In this document: in pieces, positions 18,787 through 28,117 of the stretch
Layout of the letters: each line of letters begins with the position of its first letter
Position numbering within the stretch: the stretch's first letter is position 1
NCBI GenBank assembly: GCA_019112865.1
Contig: DXIN01000038.1
Location: forward strand, 1 to 64,000
DNA from: Candidatus Helicobacter avicola
GTDB lineage: Bacteria > Campylobacterota > Campylobacteria > Campylobacterales > Helicobacteraceae
Reading direction: 5' to 3'
DNA: 64,000 bases
Made by a program: the position numbers and the translations under genes
Notes under the pieces: generated by a model
Database searches by the model: none
What the model was told of the DNA's origin: nothing
The model's input: the letters and a program-made list of their open reading frames with translations, nothing else

Positions 18787-21618
18787 ATGAAGATTATCCA
18801 TAAAATTTTGCAATACTTTTTTTCGTTTAAATGCACCTTGCCTTTGTTGTTTATCTATGCTTGTTTGTGTGCGTTAGCGACCTTTGTAGAAAATGACTTT
18901 GGTGTGCAAGATGCGAGGTTTCTCATCTATGATACGAAATTTTTTGATACACTCCATATTCTTTTGGGTCTCAATCTCATAGGGATTTTTTTACGCACAA
19001 AATCTTGGAAGCAAAAAAAATGGGCTACCCTTATTTTTCATGCTTCTTTTGTGGTCATCGTCATTGGTGCTGGTATCACGCGGTATTTTGGTATCGAGGG
19101 GGTGATGCACATACGCGAAAGCCAAAGCAGCGATGTGTTTATCACGCAAAACGAATATATCATCGTCATCGCAAGTATTGATGGTGCGATTTATCAGACA
19201 CATTTTCCTATCCATATCAATGCACTACATAATTATGCGCAGTTGTATAATGCGTATTTGCCCGCCCCTCTTGCTCGGATTCTTGAGAAATGTTGTGATA
19301 GGCAGATTCCTTTTGCGTTTGAACCACAAAGCATTCCCCTCCAAAAAGGCACACTAAACATATCCTACCAAGATTTTCAACCTGCGCAACCTATGATAGT
19401 CCCCCAACCAATGCTAAAACTTCAAGTGGAGTATAATGGTCAAAGCACGCAAATTGCCCTTGTTCAAAATTTTATTGATGATACGTTAGAGCCTTTTGCA
19501 TTAGGGGGAGCGGAGTTTGCGATTAGTTGGGGACCTATGCCCATAGGACTTCCTTTTAGTATCGCACTACAAGATTTTGAAATGGCGAAATATCCCGGCT
19601 CCTCTAATCCCTCATCGTATATTTCGCGAGTGGTTGTGCAAGATGAAGCACAGAATCTACCCTTTGTTATTTCTATGAATAATGTGCTTGATTATAAGGG
19701 ATATAGGTTTTTCCAAAGCTCTTATGATGAGGACGAACAAGGGACAATTTTAAGTGTCAATAAAGACCCGGGCAAGATTCCCACTTATATAGGGTATGCA
19801 ATGCTTATTTTTGGGCTATTGTGGAGTTTTTTTGCTAAAAATGGGAGATTTGCCAAGCTTTCAGAGCATCTTAAGAGTCAAAAACTTTTTATCATACCAC
19901 TTGTGTGTATGTTAAGCATACCGCTTTCCCTGTATAGCCAAGAATCTCAAGAGGAGAGTTTGGAGCAGGGAGATAGGGCGTTTATCCTACACAGACTTAA
20001 TGCGCTCTTAGAAGATTCTAAAGATCACGCAAACAGATTCGGAGAGCTTGTCGTGCAGGATTTTGATGGGAGAAACAAACCCATAGATACGCTTGCTATG
20101 GATATGATACATAAAATCACAAAGCAAAATACGCTCTTTGGACTTAATCATACGCAACTTTTTTTGGCAATGATGCTCTACTATGATGAGTTTAGGGATA
20201 TTAAACTCATCGCTACTTCAACGCCACGTTTGCGTGAGATAATAGGTGTGCCAACGACACAAAAACATATTGCTATCAACGATACTTATGAAAATAATGT
20301 CTATAAACTCACAAATTATGTCGAGGAAGCAAACCGCAAGAAACCATCAGAACGCGATGCGTTTGATAAAGATGTCTTGGAAGTTACCGAGCGTATCAAT
20401 ATCGCCCTAGCAATCCTTGCTACTGATGTTTTTAAAGTCTTTCCACACAAGGGAGATTCTGTTTGGGTGTCTCCAGCAGAGGCTATTATGAGCTTTTCTC
20501 ACGAAGATGCTGCAAGGGTGCGTGAGCTTTTAGAATCGTATTTCACAAGTATAGATTCTGCGCTTGTCAATAACGATTGGAGTGCGGCAAATAATTATCT
20601 AAAAAATCTCAAAGATCTTCAGCAGGAATGGGGTGCTGCCCTTATGCCTTCATCTACGAAAATCACCATAGAAGTGCTCCTTAATCATCTTGATATTTTC
20701 TATCGTCTTACTTTTGTCTATTTGTTTGTTGGTGTGGTTTTGCTTGGGAATGTGCTTATCAGTATTGTCCGCAACACGCCAATCTCACGCAAGTTTGGTC
20801 GCTTGATGTTTGCGATTGTTGTTTTAGGTTTTGGTGTGCATACACTAGGTCTTATTTTGCGTTGGTATGTTGGTGGGCACGCACCTTGGAGCAATGCTTA
20901 TGAATCTATGATTTATATTGCGTGGGCTGGAGCGTTGGCTGGGGTGAGTGTGTTAGCAAAATCTTATCTCAATCTTGCTATGGCAAGTTTAGTAGCTGGA
21001 ATCACGCTTTTTGTTGCACATTTAGGCTTTATGGATCCACAAATTGGCAACCTCGTCCCCGTGCTCAAATCCTATTGGCTCAATATCCATGTATCAGTTA
21101 TCACCGCAAGTTATGGCTTTTTGGGGCTTTGTTTTATTGCTGGTGTTGTTACACTTTTGCTATTTGTGTTACGCAATCCTATGCGCACTCACATTGACCA
21201 GGCGATTGTGAATCTACATTGTATCAATGAAATCTCGATGATTGTTGGTTTGGCACTCCTTAGCATTGGAAATTTTTTGGGAGCAATATGGGCAAACGAA
21301 TCTTGGGGTCGCTATTGGGGCTGGGACCCAAAAGAGACTTGGGCGCTTATCTCTATTGTGGTTTATACTATTGTGTTGCACCTACGATTTATTTGGCGAT
21401 GTAATACGCCTTTTGTGTTTGCAAGTGCGAGCGTTTTGGCGTTTTATTCAGTTTTGATGACATATTTTGGGGTCAATTTCTACCTAAGTGGTAAGCATTC
21501 TTACGCAAGCGGTGAGCCTATTCCTGTGCCGGTATTTTTGTATGTAATGATTGCTTGCACCATCGGACTTATTGCTATGGCGTATATAAAACGCAAACTC
21601 CCTATGCCAAAACTCTAA
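18787..21618 (+). CDS. ccsBA: Fused cytochrome c synthase CcsBA (ResB–CcsA)
   Basis: System II haem lyase of 943 residues. The N-terminal half is ResB/CcsB-like (membrane helices plus a large periplasmic part); the C-terminal half is CcsA with the haem-handling WWD motif (WGRYWGWDPKETWALIS). It exports haem and attaches it to CxxCH cysteines. In Wolinella a dedicated paralogue, CcsA1, is needed for the long-spaced MccA haem motif. Placement at the end of this cluster suggests the same here, though it could also be the only CcsBA of the genome. An A8 run near codon 75 is noted. Confidence 0.92.
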   Translation: MKIIHKILQYFFSFKCTLPLLFIYACLCALATFVENDFGVQDARFLIYDTKFFDTLHILLGLNLIGIFLRTKSWKQKKWATLIFHASFVVIVIGAGITRYFGIEGVMHIRESQSSDVFITQNEYIIVIASIDGAIYQTHFPIHINALHNYAQLYNAYLPAPLARILEKCCDRQIPFAFEPQSIPLQKGTLNISYQDFQPAQPMIVPQPMLKLQVEYNGQSTQIALVQNFIDDTLEPFALGGAEFAISWGPMPIGLPFSIALQDFEMAKYPGSSNPSSYISRVVVQDEAQNLPFVISMNNVLDYKGYRFFQSSYDEDEQGTILSVNKDPGKIPTYIGYAMLIFGLLWSFFAKNGRFAKLSEHLKSQKLFIIPLVCMLSIPLSLYSQESQEESLEQGDRAFILHRLNALLEDSKDHANRFGELVVQDFDGRNKPIDTLAMDMIHKITKQNTLFGLNHTQLFLAMMLYYDEFRDIKLIATSTPRLREIIGVPTTQKHIAINDTYENNVYKLTNYVEEANRKKPSERDAFDKDVLEVTERINIALAILATDVFKVFPHKGDSVWVSPAEAIMSFSHEDAARVRELLESYFTSIDSALVNNDWSAANNYLKNLKDLQQEWGAALMPSSTKITIEVLLNHLDIFYRLTFVYLFVGVVLLGNVLISIVRNTPISRKFGRLMFAIVVLGFGVHTLGLILRWYVGGHAPWSNAYESMIYIAWAGALAGVSVLAKSYLNLAMASLVAGITLFVAHLGFMDPQIGNLVPVLKSYWLNIHVSVITASYGFLGLCFIAGVVTLLLFVLRNPMRTHIDQAIVNLHCINEISMIVGLALLSIGNFLGAIWANESWGRYWGWDPKETWALISIVVYTIVLHLRFIWRCNTPFVFASASVLAFYSVLMTYFGVNFYLSGKHSYASGEPIPVPVFLYVMIACTIGLIAMAYIKRKLPMPKL

Positions 21619-21681
21619 GATTTTTGCAAATGTAACACAATCTTTATATAATTACACTCTCACAACAACAAAAGGAAATGT

Positions 21682-23001
21682 ATGTTTAAAGATGTGTTTG
21701 CCCTCACCCTCGTGTCTTCTTTTCGGTTTTTTGGGCTTTTTGTCGCGCTGCCAGCTATTGGGCTTTACACCGATGCTTTTAGCACAAGTGCGTTTCTCGC
21801 TGGAATTGCTGCAGGAGGCTATGCAATCACACAGATTATTTTTCAAACACCCTTTGGAATCTGGAGTGATAAGACCGATAAAAAACGCGTGATTGCCATA
21901 GGGCTTGTGATTTTTATCCTAGGATCGCTAGTGTGTGCGTTTAGCAATGACATCATTATGCTTATCATAGGGCGATTTTTGCAAGGTGCTGGGGCGATTG
22001 GGGGTGTGATTAGCGCGCAGATTGCGGATTTGGTGAGAGAAGAGAAACGTAGCAAGGCTATGGCGATGATGGGTGCGGGGATTTTTATCAGTTTTATCTT
22101 GGCAATGATTTTGGGACCGCTTATTGCGGGCAATATAGGCTTACAAGCGATTTTTTTGCTCACCGCTTTGCTTAATGCTATTGCGCTTATTTTGTTGCTT
22201 GTGCGTGTGCCACCCACGCCAAAGATTGCATATACCTACCACAACACCGATTTTATCAATATTCTCAAAAACCCAAGCTTGCAGGTGTTAAACCTAAGCG
22301 CACTCTTACAAAAGTTTTTGATGATTTTTACCTTTGTCATCGTAGGTATGGAGCTCAAAAAACACTTTGACATCACAGAATCTAGCTTGTGGGAGATTTA
22401 TGCGCCCGGTGCGATTTTGGGACTTCTTAGTCTCGCTCCTGCCTCGATTTTGGCGCAAAAAAAGGGATATTTTAAGCAAGTGTTGCTCGTGGGTATTGTG
22501 GCGTTTGTCCTCTCGTATGCCCTCATTGCGTATGCAAGCTATACTGGGAGTTTGTGGCTCTTTGTGTTTGGGATTATGGTTTTTTTTGTGGGATTTTCTA
22601 TCCACGAACCCATTATGCAAACCCTTGCTAGTCGCTATCCAAAGGCACATCAAAAAGGTTCGGCACTAGGGTTTTTTACCACGTTTGGTTTTGTTGGTTC
22701 GGCGCTAGGTGCGCTTTGTAGCGGTATGCTCTATGAATCTCTTAGCCTTTCTAGCTTGAGTATGGGTGTGGTCATAGTATGCCTCCTATGGGCTGCTGTG
22801 ATGATTGTGTGGCTACACAATCCAAATAATGAAAAAAACCTCTATTTGCCGATAGATTCTTACACACAAGCCCATTTGCAGAATCTAAGTAATATACCAG
22901 GTATCATAGAGTGGTATATCAACACAACGCAGGGTGTTGTGATTGTCAAATATGATGACAAACTACTTAGTGAGAGTGAAATCCTCACTCATCTTACATA
23001 A
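21682..23001 (+). CDS. MFS efflux transporter with C-terminal ferredoxin-like tail
   Basis: 439 residues with 12 predicted helices. The MFS motif A is GIWSDKTDKKRV between helices 2 and 3, and motif C-like glycines follow (helix 5, AMILGPLIAG). After the last helix a soluble tail of about 55 residues (NLSNIPGIIEWYINTTQGVVIVKYDDKLL, shortened) resembles the YAM domain of E. coli YajR. I recall H. pylori HP1181 as a similar drug exporter. Substrate unknown. An AAAGGA site precedes the ATG. The next three genes follow closely on the same strand. Confidence 0.85.
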   Translation: MFKDVFALTLVSSFRFFGLFVALPAIGLYTDAFSTSAFLAGIAAGGYAITQIIFQTPFGIWSDKTDKKRVIAIGLVIFILGSLVCAFSNDIIMLIIGRFLQGAGAIGGVISAQIADLVREEKRSKAMAMMGAGIFISFILAMILGPLIAGNIGLQAIFLLTALLNAIALILLLVRVPPTPKIAYTYHNTDFINILKNPSLQVLNLSALLQKFLMIFTFVIVGMELKKHFDITESSLWEIYAPGAILGLLSLAPASILAQKKGYFKQVLLVGIVAFVLSYALIAYASYTGSLWLFVFGIMVFFVGFSIHEPIMQTLASRYPKAHQKGSALGFFTTFGFVGSALGALCSGMLYESLSLSSLSMGVVIVCLLWAAVMIVWLHNPNNEKNLYLPIDSYTQAHLQNLSNIPGIIEWYINTTQGVVIVKYDDKLLSESEILTHLT

Positions 23002-23010
23002 GGAGCAGCA

Positions 23011-23109
23011 ATGATCTTAGAAGAGAAAATTGTGGTAGCCTCGGTAATGGTGGGCTATCTCATATTTCTTATGTATCGCAACAAAGACTATTTCAAAAAA
23101 GACAAATAA
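23011..23109 (+). CDS. 32-residue single-pass membrane peptide
   Basis: A short frame with an AGGAG site 5 bp before the ATG, placed 9 bp after the MFS stop and 10 bp before the nfu start. The peptide has one hydrophobic stretch (residues 7–21) between an acidic N-terminus (MILEEK) and a basic tail (MYRNKDYFKKDK). Tight packing and a good ribosome site support a real gene. It may be a small accessory subunit; nothing shows of what. Confidence 0.6.
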   Translation: MILEEKIVVASVMVGYLIFLMYRNKDYFKKDK

Positions 23110-23119
23110 GGAGTAAAGA

Positions 23120-23395
23120 ATGCAAGATTTTCCTTTCAGTGATGAAGAACTCAAAGAACCAGTTACTCTCGTGATACAAAAGGTGCGACCGACATTGCAC
23201 CTCGATGGTGGAGATATTAGCATTTTGGGTATCAAGGACGCAAAAGTCTATGTGAGATTAGAGGGTGCGTGCCACGGCTGTCCTAGTAGCTCAAACACCC
23301 TCAAATACGCCATTGAACGCAGACTAAAAGAAGAGATTCACCCAGATATTGCTATCATCAATGTTCCACACAATGCTATAAACCCACTGGGATAA
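23120..23395 (+). CDS. NifU C-terminal-domain (Nfu-type) Fe–S scaffold protein
   Basis: 91 residues, a single Nfu domain. It has HLDGGDI near residue 30 and the cluster-binding CHGC in LEGACHGCPSSS. It would carry and deliver [4Fe-4S] clusters. The same order, nfu–hypothetical–murE, occurs at HP1492–HP1494 of H. pylori as I recall. Confidence 0.9.
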   Translation: MQDFPFSDEELKEPVTLVIQKVRPTLHLDGGDISILGIKDAKVYVRLEGACHGCPSSSNTLKYAIERRLKEEIHPDIAIINVPHNAINPLG

Positions 23396-23397
23396 TT

Positions 23398-24033
23398 ATG
23401 CCAAAACTCACTGCACAAAACACGCGCTATGCGATAAATAAAGCCATCAAAGAGGCATTTGATCTCTTTAGCACCAAGCAGTATGAGAGTGCTTTTAAAA
23501 GCTTTGAACGTATTCTCTCCATCGCACCCAAAAACAAAGATGCAAAGATTGGGATTTTGCTCTGTGATAGTGCGCGTGATTTCCCAGAAAATGCGTATTC
23601 GCTCTTTGAGTATTACCAAATCCTCCTTTCTTCTAAAATCTCCAAACAAAAAGCCCAAAGGCAGATTCTAGATATTTTAGAATCCGTAGATAGAGCGAGC
23701 TTTAGTCTTTCGGATATGTTTAAGGGCATTGAGCAAAAGAAGATTCAAGAACTCGATGGTATTTTGTATCAAGACTTTTTGAATTCTATCAAAAACCGCT
23801 CCAGCTTCAAAGAGGCGTTTGAAGATATTATGTTTAGCACCAAAATCGCTTTTGCCTCGCCCCAAGAATTTTATGATTTTTTGGAGCAACTTATCGAAAA
23901 TGGCTTTGTGGAAATCGGATTAGAATACATCGAATCGTTTAAAACTCTCAAGCACACGCATTTTGATTCGCGTCTTGATGCAATCCTCAAAAAGGCTCTC
24001 GATGCTCATAACAAAAAACATAACCTATCTTAA
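23398..24033 (+). CDS. Conserved hypothetical helical protein (HP1493-like)
   Basis: 211 residues, all-helical in appearance. Residues 15–50 look like a TPR unit (AFDLFSTKQYESAFKSFERIL, shortened). It has no signal or membrane segment and starts two bases after the nfu stop. The 3' end overlaps murE by 32 bp if murE begins at 24002. The conserved location next to nfu and murE argues that it is real; function unknown. Confidence 0.75.
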   Translation: MPKLTAQNTRYAINKAIKEAFDLFSTKQYESAFKSFERILSIAPKNKDAKIGILLCDSARDFPENAYSLFEYYQILLSSKISKQKAQRQILDILESVDRASFSLSDMFKGIEQKKIQELDGILYQDFLNSIKNRSSFKEAFEDIMFSTKIAFASPQEFYDFLEQLIENGFVEIGLEYIESFKTLKHTHFDSRLDAILKKALDAHNKKHNLS

Positions 24034-25381
24034 CCGCGATTTTCTTGCTATCACTGATGATACCAAATGTGTAGATTCTCACACACTCTTTGTGCGCACT
24101 AAGCAAAATGAGCGGTATTTTGCCGCCCTTAGCACTAAGCCCCCATATATTGATGCACACGATTTGAGAGAGGTTTTTAGCCTACCAAAATGTATCGTTG
24201 GCATCACCGGCACCAATGGCAAGACAACTACCGCTACGATTATCTATGAGAGCTTGCGCACTTTGGGCTTGAGCTCGGCGATGCTGGGGACACGAGGGTT
24301 TTTTGTCGATGGCGTGCAGATGAAGCCAAAGGGGCTAACGACCCCAAGTGTGTTAGAACTCTATGAAAACTTTGAATACGCCAAAGAATGCGAGTATTTC
24401 GTGATGGAGGTAAGCTCGCACGCTATCGTGCAGGAACGCATTGCAGGCGTGGAGTTTGGGCTAAAAATCCTTAGCAATATCACAAGTGATCATTTGGATT
24501 TTCACAAAAGCTTAGAAGAATATATTCGCGTGAAAAATAGCTTTTTTGTCTGTGCTACTCCAAAACTTATCAATGCTGATGAGCTAAACGCCCGCTACAA
24601 CCCCACTCACGCCTACACCTATGGCATAGAATCTAACGCCAATATGCACACTCTCTCATACGACCTACACAATGGTGTGAGCGCACAGGTAATGTGGAGT
24701 GATAGGCATAGCAAATATGGCGATGATGGCGCGCAAGAGGGAGGGAAACAAGATGGAGAATCCGCACACCTCCAAACTAAGCTTTTTGGCAAACACAATC
24801 TCTACAATGCCCTCGCAGCTCTAGGCGCGCTCAAGCTCCTCACACACAAGCCTCTAGATTCACTCACCCAAGCCCTCGCGCATTTTGAGGGGGTGAGTGG
24901 GCGTATGGAAATCCTCTCGCATAGACCACTTGTTATCGTGGATTTTGCGCACACGCACGATGGTATGGAGCAGATTTTTCAAAGTTTTTTGGGGCGTAAA
25001 ATAGTCGTGCTCTTTGGAGCAGGAGGCGATCGTGATGCGACCAAAAGACCCAAAATGGGTGCTGTGGCTGATAAGTATGCACATAGAATCTACCTCACTA
25101 GCGACAACCCCCGTAGTGAAAATCCAGATTCTATCATCGCACAAATCGCACAGGGTGTGGGCAATACTTCCAAGCTCATTATAGAATCTAACCGCCAAAA
25201 AGCCCTAGAACTCGCCCTCAAAGACTTGCGTGATGATGAGATTCTCCTCGTGCTTGGCAAAGGCGATGAAAGCTATCAAATCATCGGAGATAAAACTCTG
25301 CCCTTTGATGATAGGGAGATTATCAGAAATTTTCTAGGCTTAGCCGCTAAAATCTCTACAAATTCCTCCTCAAACTCTTGA
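24002..25381 (+). CDS. murE: UDP-MurNAc-tripeptide synthetase (meso-diaminopimelate adding)
   Basis: ATP-dependent ligase that adds meso-DAP to UDP-MurNAc-Ala-Glu in peptidoglycan synthesis. The start MLITKNITYL at 24002 is preferred over an upstream in-frame ATG at 23963, which would overlap the previous gene more. 459 residues. P-loop: GITGTNGKTTTA. Central domain: SSHAIVQERI. C-terminal domain: the DNPRSENP motif that recognises DAP rather than lysine. Confidence 0.94.
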   Translation: MLITKNITYLNRDFLAITDDTKCVDSHTLFVRTKQNERYFAALSTKPPYIDAHDLREVFSLPKCIVGITGTNGKTTTATIIYESLRTLGLSSAMLGTRGFFVDGVQMKPKGLTTPSVLELYENFEYAKECEYFVMEVSSHAIVQERIAGVEFGLKILSNITSDHLDFHKSLEEYIRVKNSFFVCATPKLINADELNARYNPTHAYTYGIESNANMHTLSYDLHNGVSAQVMWSDRHSKYGDDGAQEGGKQDGESAHLQTKLFGKHNLYNALAALGALKLLTHKPLDSLTQALAHFEGVSGRMEILSHRPLVIVDFAHTHDGMEQIFQSFLGRKIVVLFGAGGDRDATKRPKMGAVADKYAHRIYLTSDNPRSENPDSIIAQIAQGVGNTSKLIIESNRQKALELALKDLRDDEILLVLGKGDESYQIIGDKTLPFDDREIIRNFLGLAAKISTNSSSNS

Positions 25382-25434
25382 CTTAGAGTAGCTCTAATGC
25401 TTTATACTGACATTACAGAATCTAAGGAGGCAAA

Positions 25435-25860
25435 ATGGCATACACAATCATAGAGGTAGAGAAAAAAACCGGCGTATCCTCGCACACATTGCGGTTTTGG
25501 GCGAAAAAGGGCTTGTTTCCTTTCGTGCAAAAAGATGATAATCAAGTCAAGTATTTTAGTGAGCGCGATGTGGAGTGGGTGCGCTGGATTAATTGGTTTC
25601 GCAAATCCCAAATGGATATTCCAACTATTAGGTATTATATCAATCTCGCTAACAAAGGGGATTCTACCGCACAAGAGCGGCGAGACATCATCGCAAGGCA
25701 ACGTGAAATCGTGGTGGATAATATTGAGGAGTTAAAAGCGGTGCTAGAGACACTGGATTATAAGATTGGCGTGTATGATGAGATGCTAGCAAAGAATCTC
25801 GATGGATTCAACCCGCAGAGTAGGCAATATAAAGGCTGCAAAAAAGAAGAGCGAGAATAG
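25435..25860 (+). CDS. MerR-family transcriptional regulator
   Basis: 141 residues. The N-terminal winged helix (YTIIEVEKKTGVSSHTLRFW, 20 residues) contains the usual MerR recognition segment, followed by FSERDVEWVRWINWFRKSQMD and a coiled-coil dimer helix (about 80–120). Only one cysteine (near the end) is present, so there is no metal-binding pair of MerR/CueR type; it is closer to MerR members that respond to organic or redox signals. An AAGGAGG site precedes the ATG. No adjacent target gene is obvious. Confidence 0.85.
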   Translation: MAYTIIEVEKKTGVSSHTLRFWAKKGLFPFVQKDDNQVKYFSERDVEWVRWINWFRKSQMDIPTIRYYINLANKGDSTAQERRDIIARQREIVVDNIEELKAVLETLDYKIGVYDEMLAKNLDGFNPQSRQYKGCKKEERE

Positions 25861-25861
25861 T

Positions 25862-26226
25862 AGAAATTCGTCTCTTGTGCAATCTTTGAATGATTACTGC
25901 GGCTTGGCTTCAGTCATTACCGCTTAGGTAACTCTCTTGCCTCGCCTTGTAAAACATTCAAATCTTACACAAGATACTAGAATTTCGGGTGAAGCCTTGG
26001 TGAGATTTCTAAGAAAATAGTAGATTCTAAAATGGTTTTAGATTCTGAACTTCTGAATCTACCCTAGATTCTGTGCGTGGCTTGCCCTTGGCATTCTAAG
26101 ATTTGAGATGAATTTTTAGGGTTATCAAGCACGAGGTGCAGGGAGCTACCTAAGCGGTAGTGACCAAACCGAGTGCGTAGATTCCCTAAAAAGTCGCTCA
26201 AAGCTGAATGCCACAACCTAGAATCT
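25862..26226. repeat. Left block of long inverted repeat (two units)
   Basis: The 392-bp gap after the MerR gene has no gene but two related units: 25862–26010 and 26076–26226. Each contains a core of the form TTACCTA-N-CGGTA-TGAC, in opposite orientations. The whole block is the reverse complement, with about 85–90% identity by eye, of 29177–29600. AGATTCT motifs fill the space between the units. Confidence 0.85.
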
Positions 26227-26252
26227 AACCCATAAAGAAAAGGAGAACTCTT

Positions 26253-26834
26253 ATGACCATTTTCGAAAAAGACCTAGCAGGCATACCTCTTGATTCAAGA
26301 GACCCTGAAGTAGCCCCGATAATTGAGACTATCAAAGCTACCCAAAGGCTTGTAGCACAGCTAAATAGCGGGGTGTATAGTGAGGAGGAGGTGCGAGATT
26401 TTCTCTCACAAATCACGGGACGCAAGGTAGATTCTAACCTCTGGCTTATCCCGCCTTTTTACACGGATTTTGGACGCAATATTCGTTTTGGCAAAAATGT
26501 CTTTGTCAATTCTTCTTGCACCTTTATGGATAGAGGCGGAATCACAATCGATGATGAGGTATTTATCGCTCCTAAGGTAAATCTCATCACGATTAATCAC
26601 GATATAAATCCTTTTAATCGCTCTACTACTATTTGTAAGCCCATACATATAGAAAAACGCGTATGGATAGGCGTGGCAGCGACCATTCTTCCCAGCGTGC
26701 GAATAGGTGAAAACTCTATCGTAGGTGCAAATGCGCTTGTTAGTAAAGATGTGCCGCCAAATAGCGTAGTAGGTGGAAATCCTGCAAGAATTATCAAAAG
26801 TATCGATATAGAGAAATACACGCAAAAGGAGTGA
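26253..26834 (+). CDS. Sugar O-acetyltransferase (Maa/NodL/LacA family)
   Basis: 193 residues. An N-terminal helical cap (to about 55) precedes a left-handed parallel beta-helix of hexapeptide repeats, with the catalytic His in LITINHDINPF and late repeats such as IVGANALVSKDVPPNSVVGGNPA. It transfers acetyl from acetyl-CoA to a sugar hydroxyl. Location beside galE and a phase-variable methyltransferase suggests glycan decoration. The AAGGAG site is 7 bp before the ATG. Confidence 0.88.
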   Translation: MTIFEKDLAGIPLDSRDPEVAPIIETIKATQRLVAQLNSGVYSEEEVRDFLSQITGRKVDSNLWLIPPFYTDFGRNIRFGKNVFVNSSCTFMDRGGITIDDEVFIAPKVNLITINHDINPFNRSTTICKPIHIEKRVWIGVAATILPSVRIGENSIVGANALVSKDVPPNSVVGGNPARIIKSIDIEKYTQKE

Positions 26835-26835
26835 T

Positions 26836-27144
26836 ATGCCACTTATTATTTACACCACCGCACCGAGCAAAAAAGAAGCGCGCAAGCTTGCCAAAAAGCT
26901 TTGCAAACGACACCTTGCCGCTTGTGTGCAAACGCACAAAATCAAAAGCCACTATCATTGGCAAGGTAGGGTTTGTGCTGAATCTGAAATCGCAATGAGT
27001 ATCAAAACACGCAAAAGGTTGTATAAAAAGGTGCGGAGGTTTTTGCGCTGCTACCATAGCTATGAGGTGCCACAGATTGTAGCATTTAAGGCTTATAAAG
27101 TCGAAAAACACTACAAGCGATGGCTCAAGAAAAGTGTTTTGTAG
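26836..27144 (+). CDS. cutA: CutA-family divalent cation tolerance protein
   Basis: 102 residues, about the usual CutA length. It opens MPLIIYTTAPSKKEARKLA, then LAACVQTHKIKSHYHWQGRV and YEVPQIVAFK, the three hallmark strands of this trimeric PII-like fold. It is unusually basic. It begins one base after the acetyltransferase stop, so the two are coupled. A housekeeping-type gene inside a block bounded by inverted repeats is odd. Confidence 0.88.
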   Translation: MPLIIYTTAPSKKEARKLAKKLCKRHLAACVQTHKIKSHYHWQGRVCAESEIAMSIKTRKRLYKKVRRFLRCYHSYEVPQIVAFKAYKVEKHYKRWLKKSVL

Positions 27145-27151
27145 CACGAGG

Positions 27152-28077
27152 CTATTGTCGTTGTATCCAAATACTCCCACCTTTATTTTTTTGGCTAAGA
27201 GGTAAAACCCTCGCAAACTCGTCAGGATAGAGGTGATTGAGGCAGGTGTTGAAAAAGACAATCTTAAAATCTGTATTGTATTGCAAAAATGCACGCAGGA
27301 TATAAGCTTCATTCCATGAACGTTTTTCCTCTAGCCATTCTTTGGGGTAGCTAAATGGATAAAAAATATCGTGCAGATGCACATACACACCGCGCTTTAG
27401 TCTTGGCAAAATCTCAAAAAAGAGGCGATTAACATCGGAATTTACCTTGCTCACATGGGTAGAATCGATAAAAAGAATGTCGTTAGATTCTAAGCTATCA
27501 AACAGCGTGAGTGGCACTTCTTGGAGACGTTGTTGGTGGAGATTGAGGTTGGCAAACTCTTGTGGTGAGAAAAGACTCGCTAGAACTTTTGGGTATGGCT
27601 CAATATGCGTGATATGGATACTCCCTCGCTCTTGTATTGCCCCCCCCCCCTTATTGGTCCAAAAAACATATCATTGACATCATGCATAAGTGCAGAGCTA
27701 AAGCCACTTCCCACTTCGATAATGCGTTTTGGAGCAAGGTGTCGTATCATAGAATACAAGCAGATTCCATCGCTGTGGCAGTAAGCGTTGTTATCAAAAT
27801 AATAGCGCATATTGGGCTGCTTGGTGTCTTTGAAAGGCATTTGTGCATATAATCGCTCAAAAATCCCAAGAAGCTTGCGCTGCTCTTGAAGGTGTAGCTC
27901 TATACCATGAAGTAAATCTGGATCATAGCTCGTGCGCTCTATACCCTCTTTGATCTCAAAGTCATTGGCAATAGGTGAGTAGAAATGCCCACTTGGCACA
28001 AAGTCAAGCTGCCCAAAAATTTGCTGCAACTTGCGATAAGGCTTGCGTAAGATGTCTTTTAAAAACCGCGTCATCAT
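27152..28077 (-). CDS. Class I methyltransferase, phase-variable, out of frame here
   Basis: Two minus-strand frames (start to 27580, and 27517 to 27152) form one gene broken at a G11 tract. ATG-ATG at 28077/28074 follows AAGGAG. The first part has a SAM-site-like RIIEVGSGFSSALM; after the tract the other frame holds LFIDSTHVSKVNSDVN and RGVYVHLHDIFYPFSYP, the pattern of methyltransferases near sugar-modification genes. The downstream frame is at offset 2, so 12 or 9 G would restore it; 11 is OFF. Full product about 308 residues. Substrate not determinable. Confidence 0.75.
27640..27650 (-). repeat. G11 contingency tract (C11 on plus strand)
   Basis: Eleven identical bases in the middle of the methyltransferase gene, exactly where the reading frame switches. 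OFF at 11; ON predicted at 12 or 9. Confidence 0.92.
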
Positions 28078-28117
28078 AACTCCTTTTGATACAAAATTTG
28101 GCACAGAAAGTATAGCA

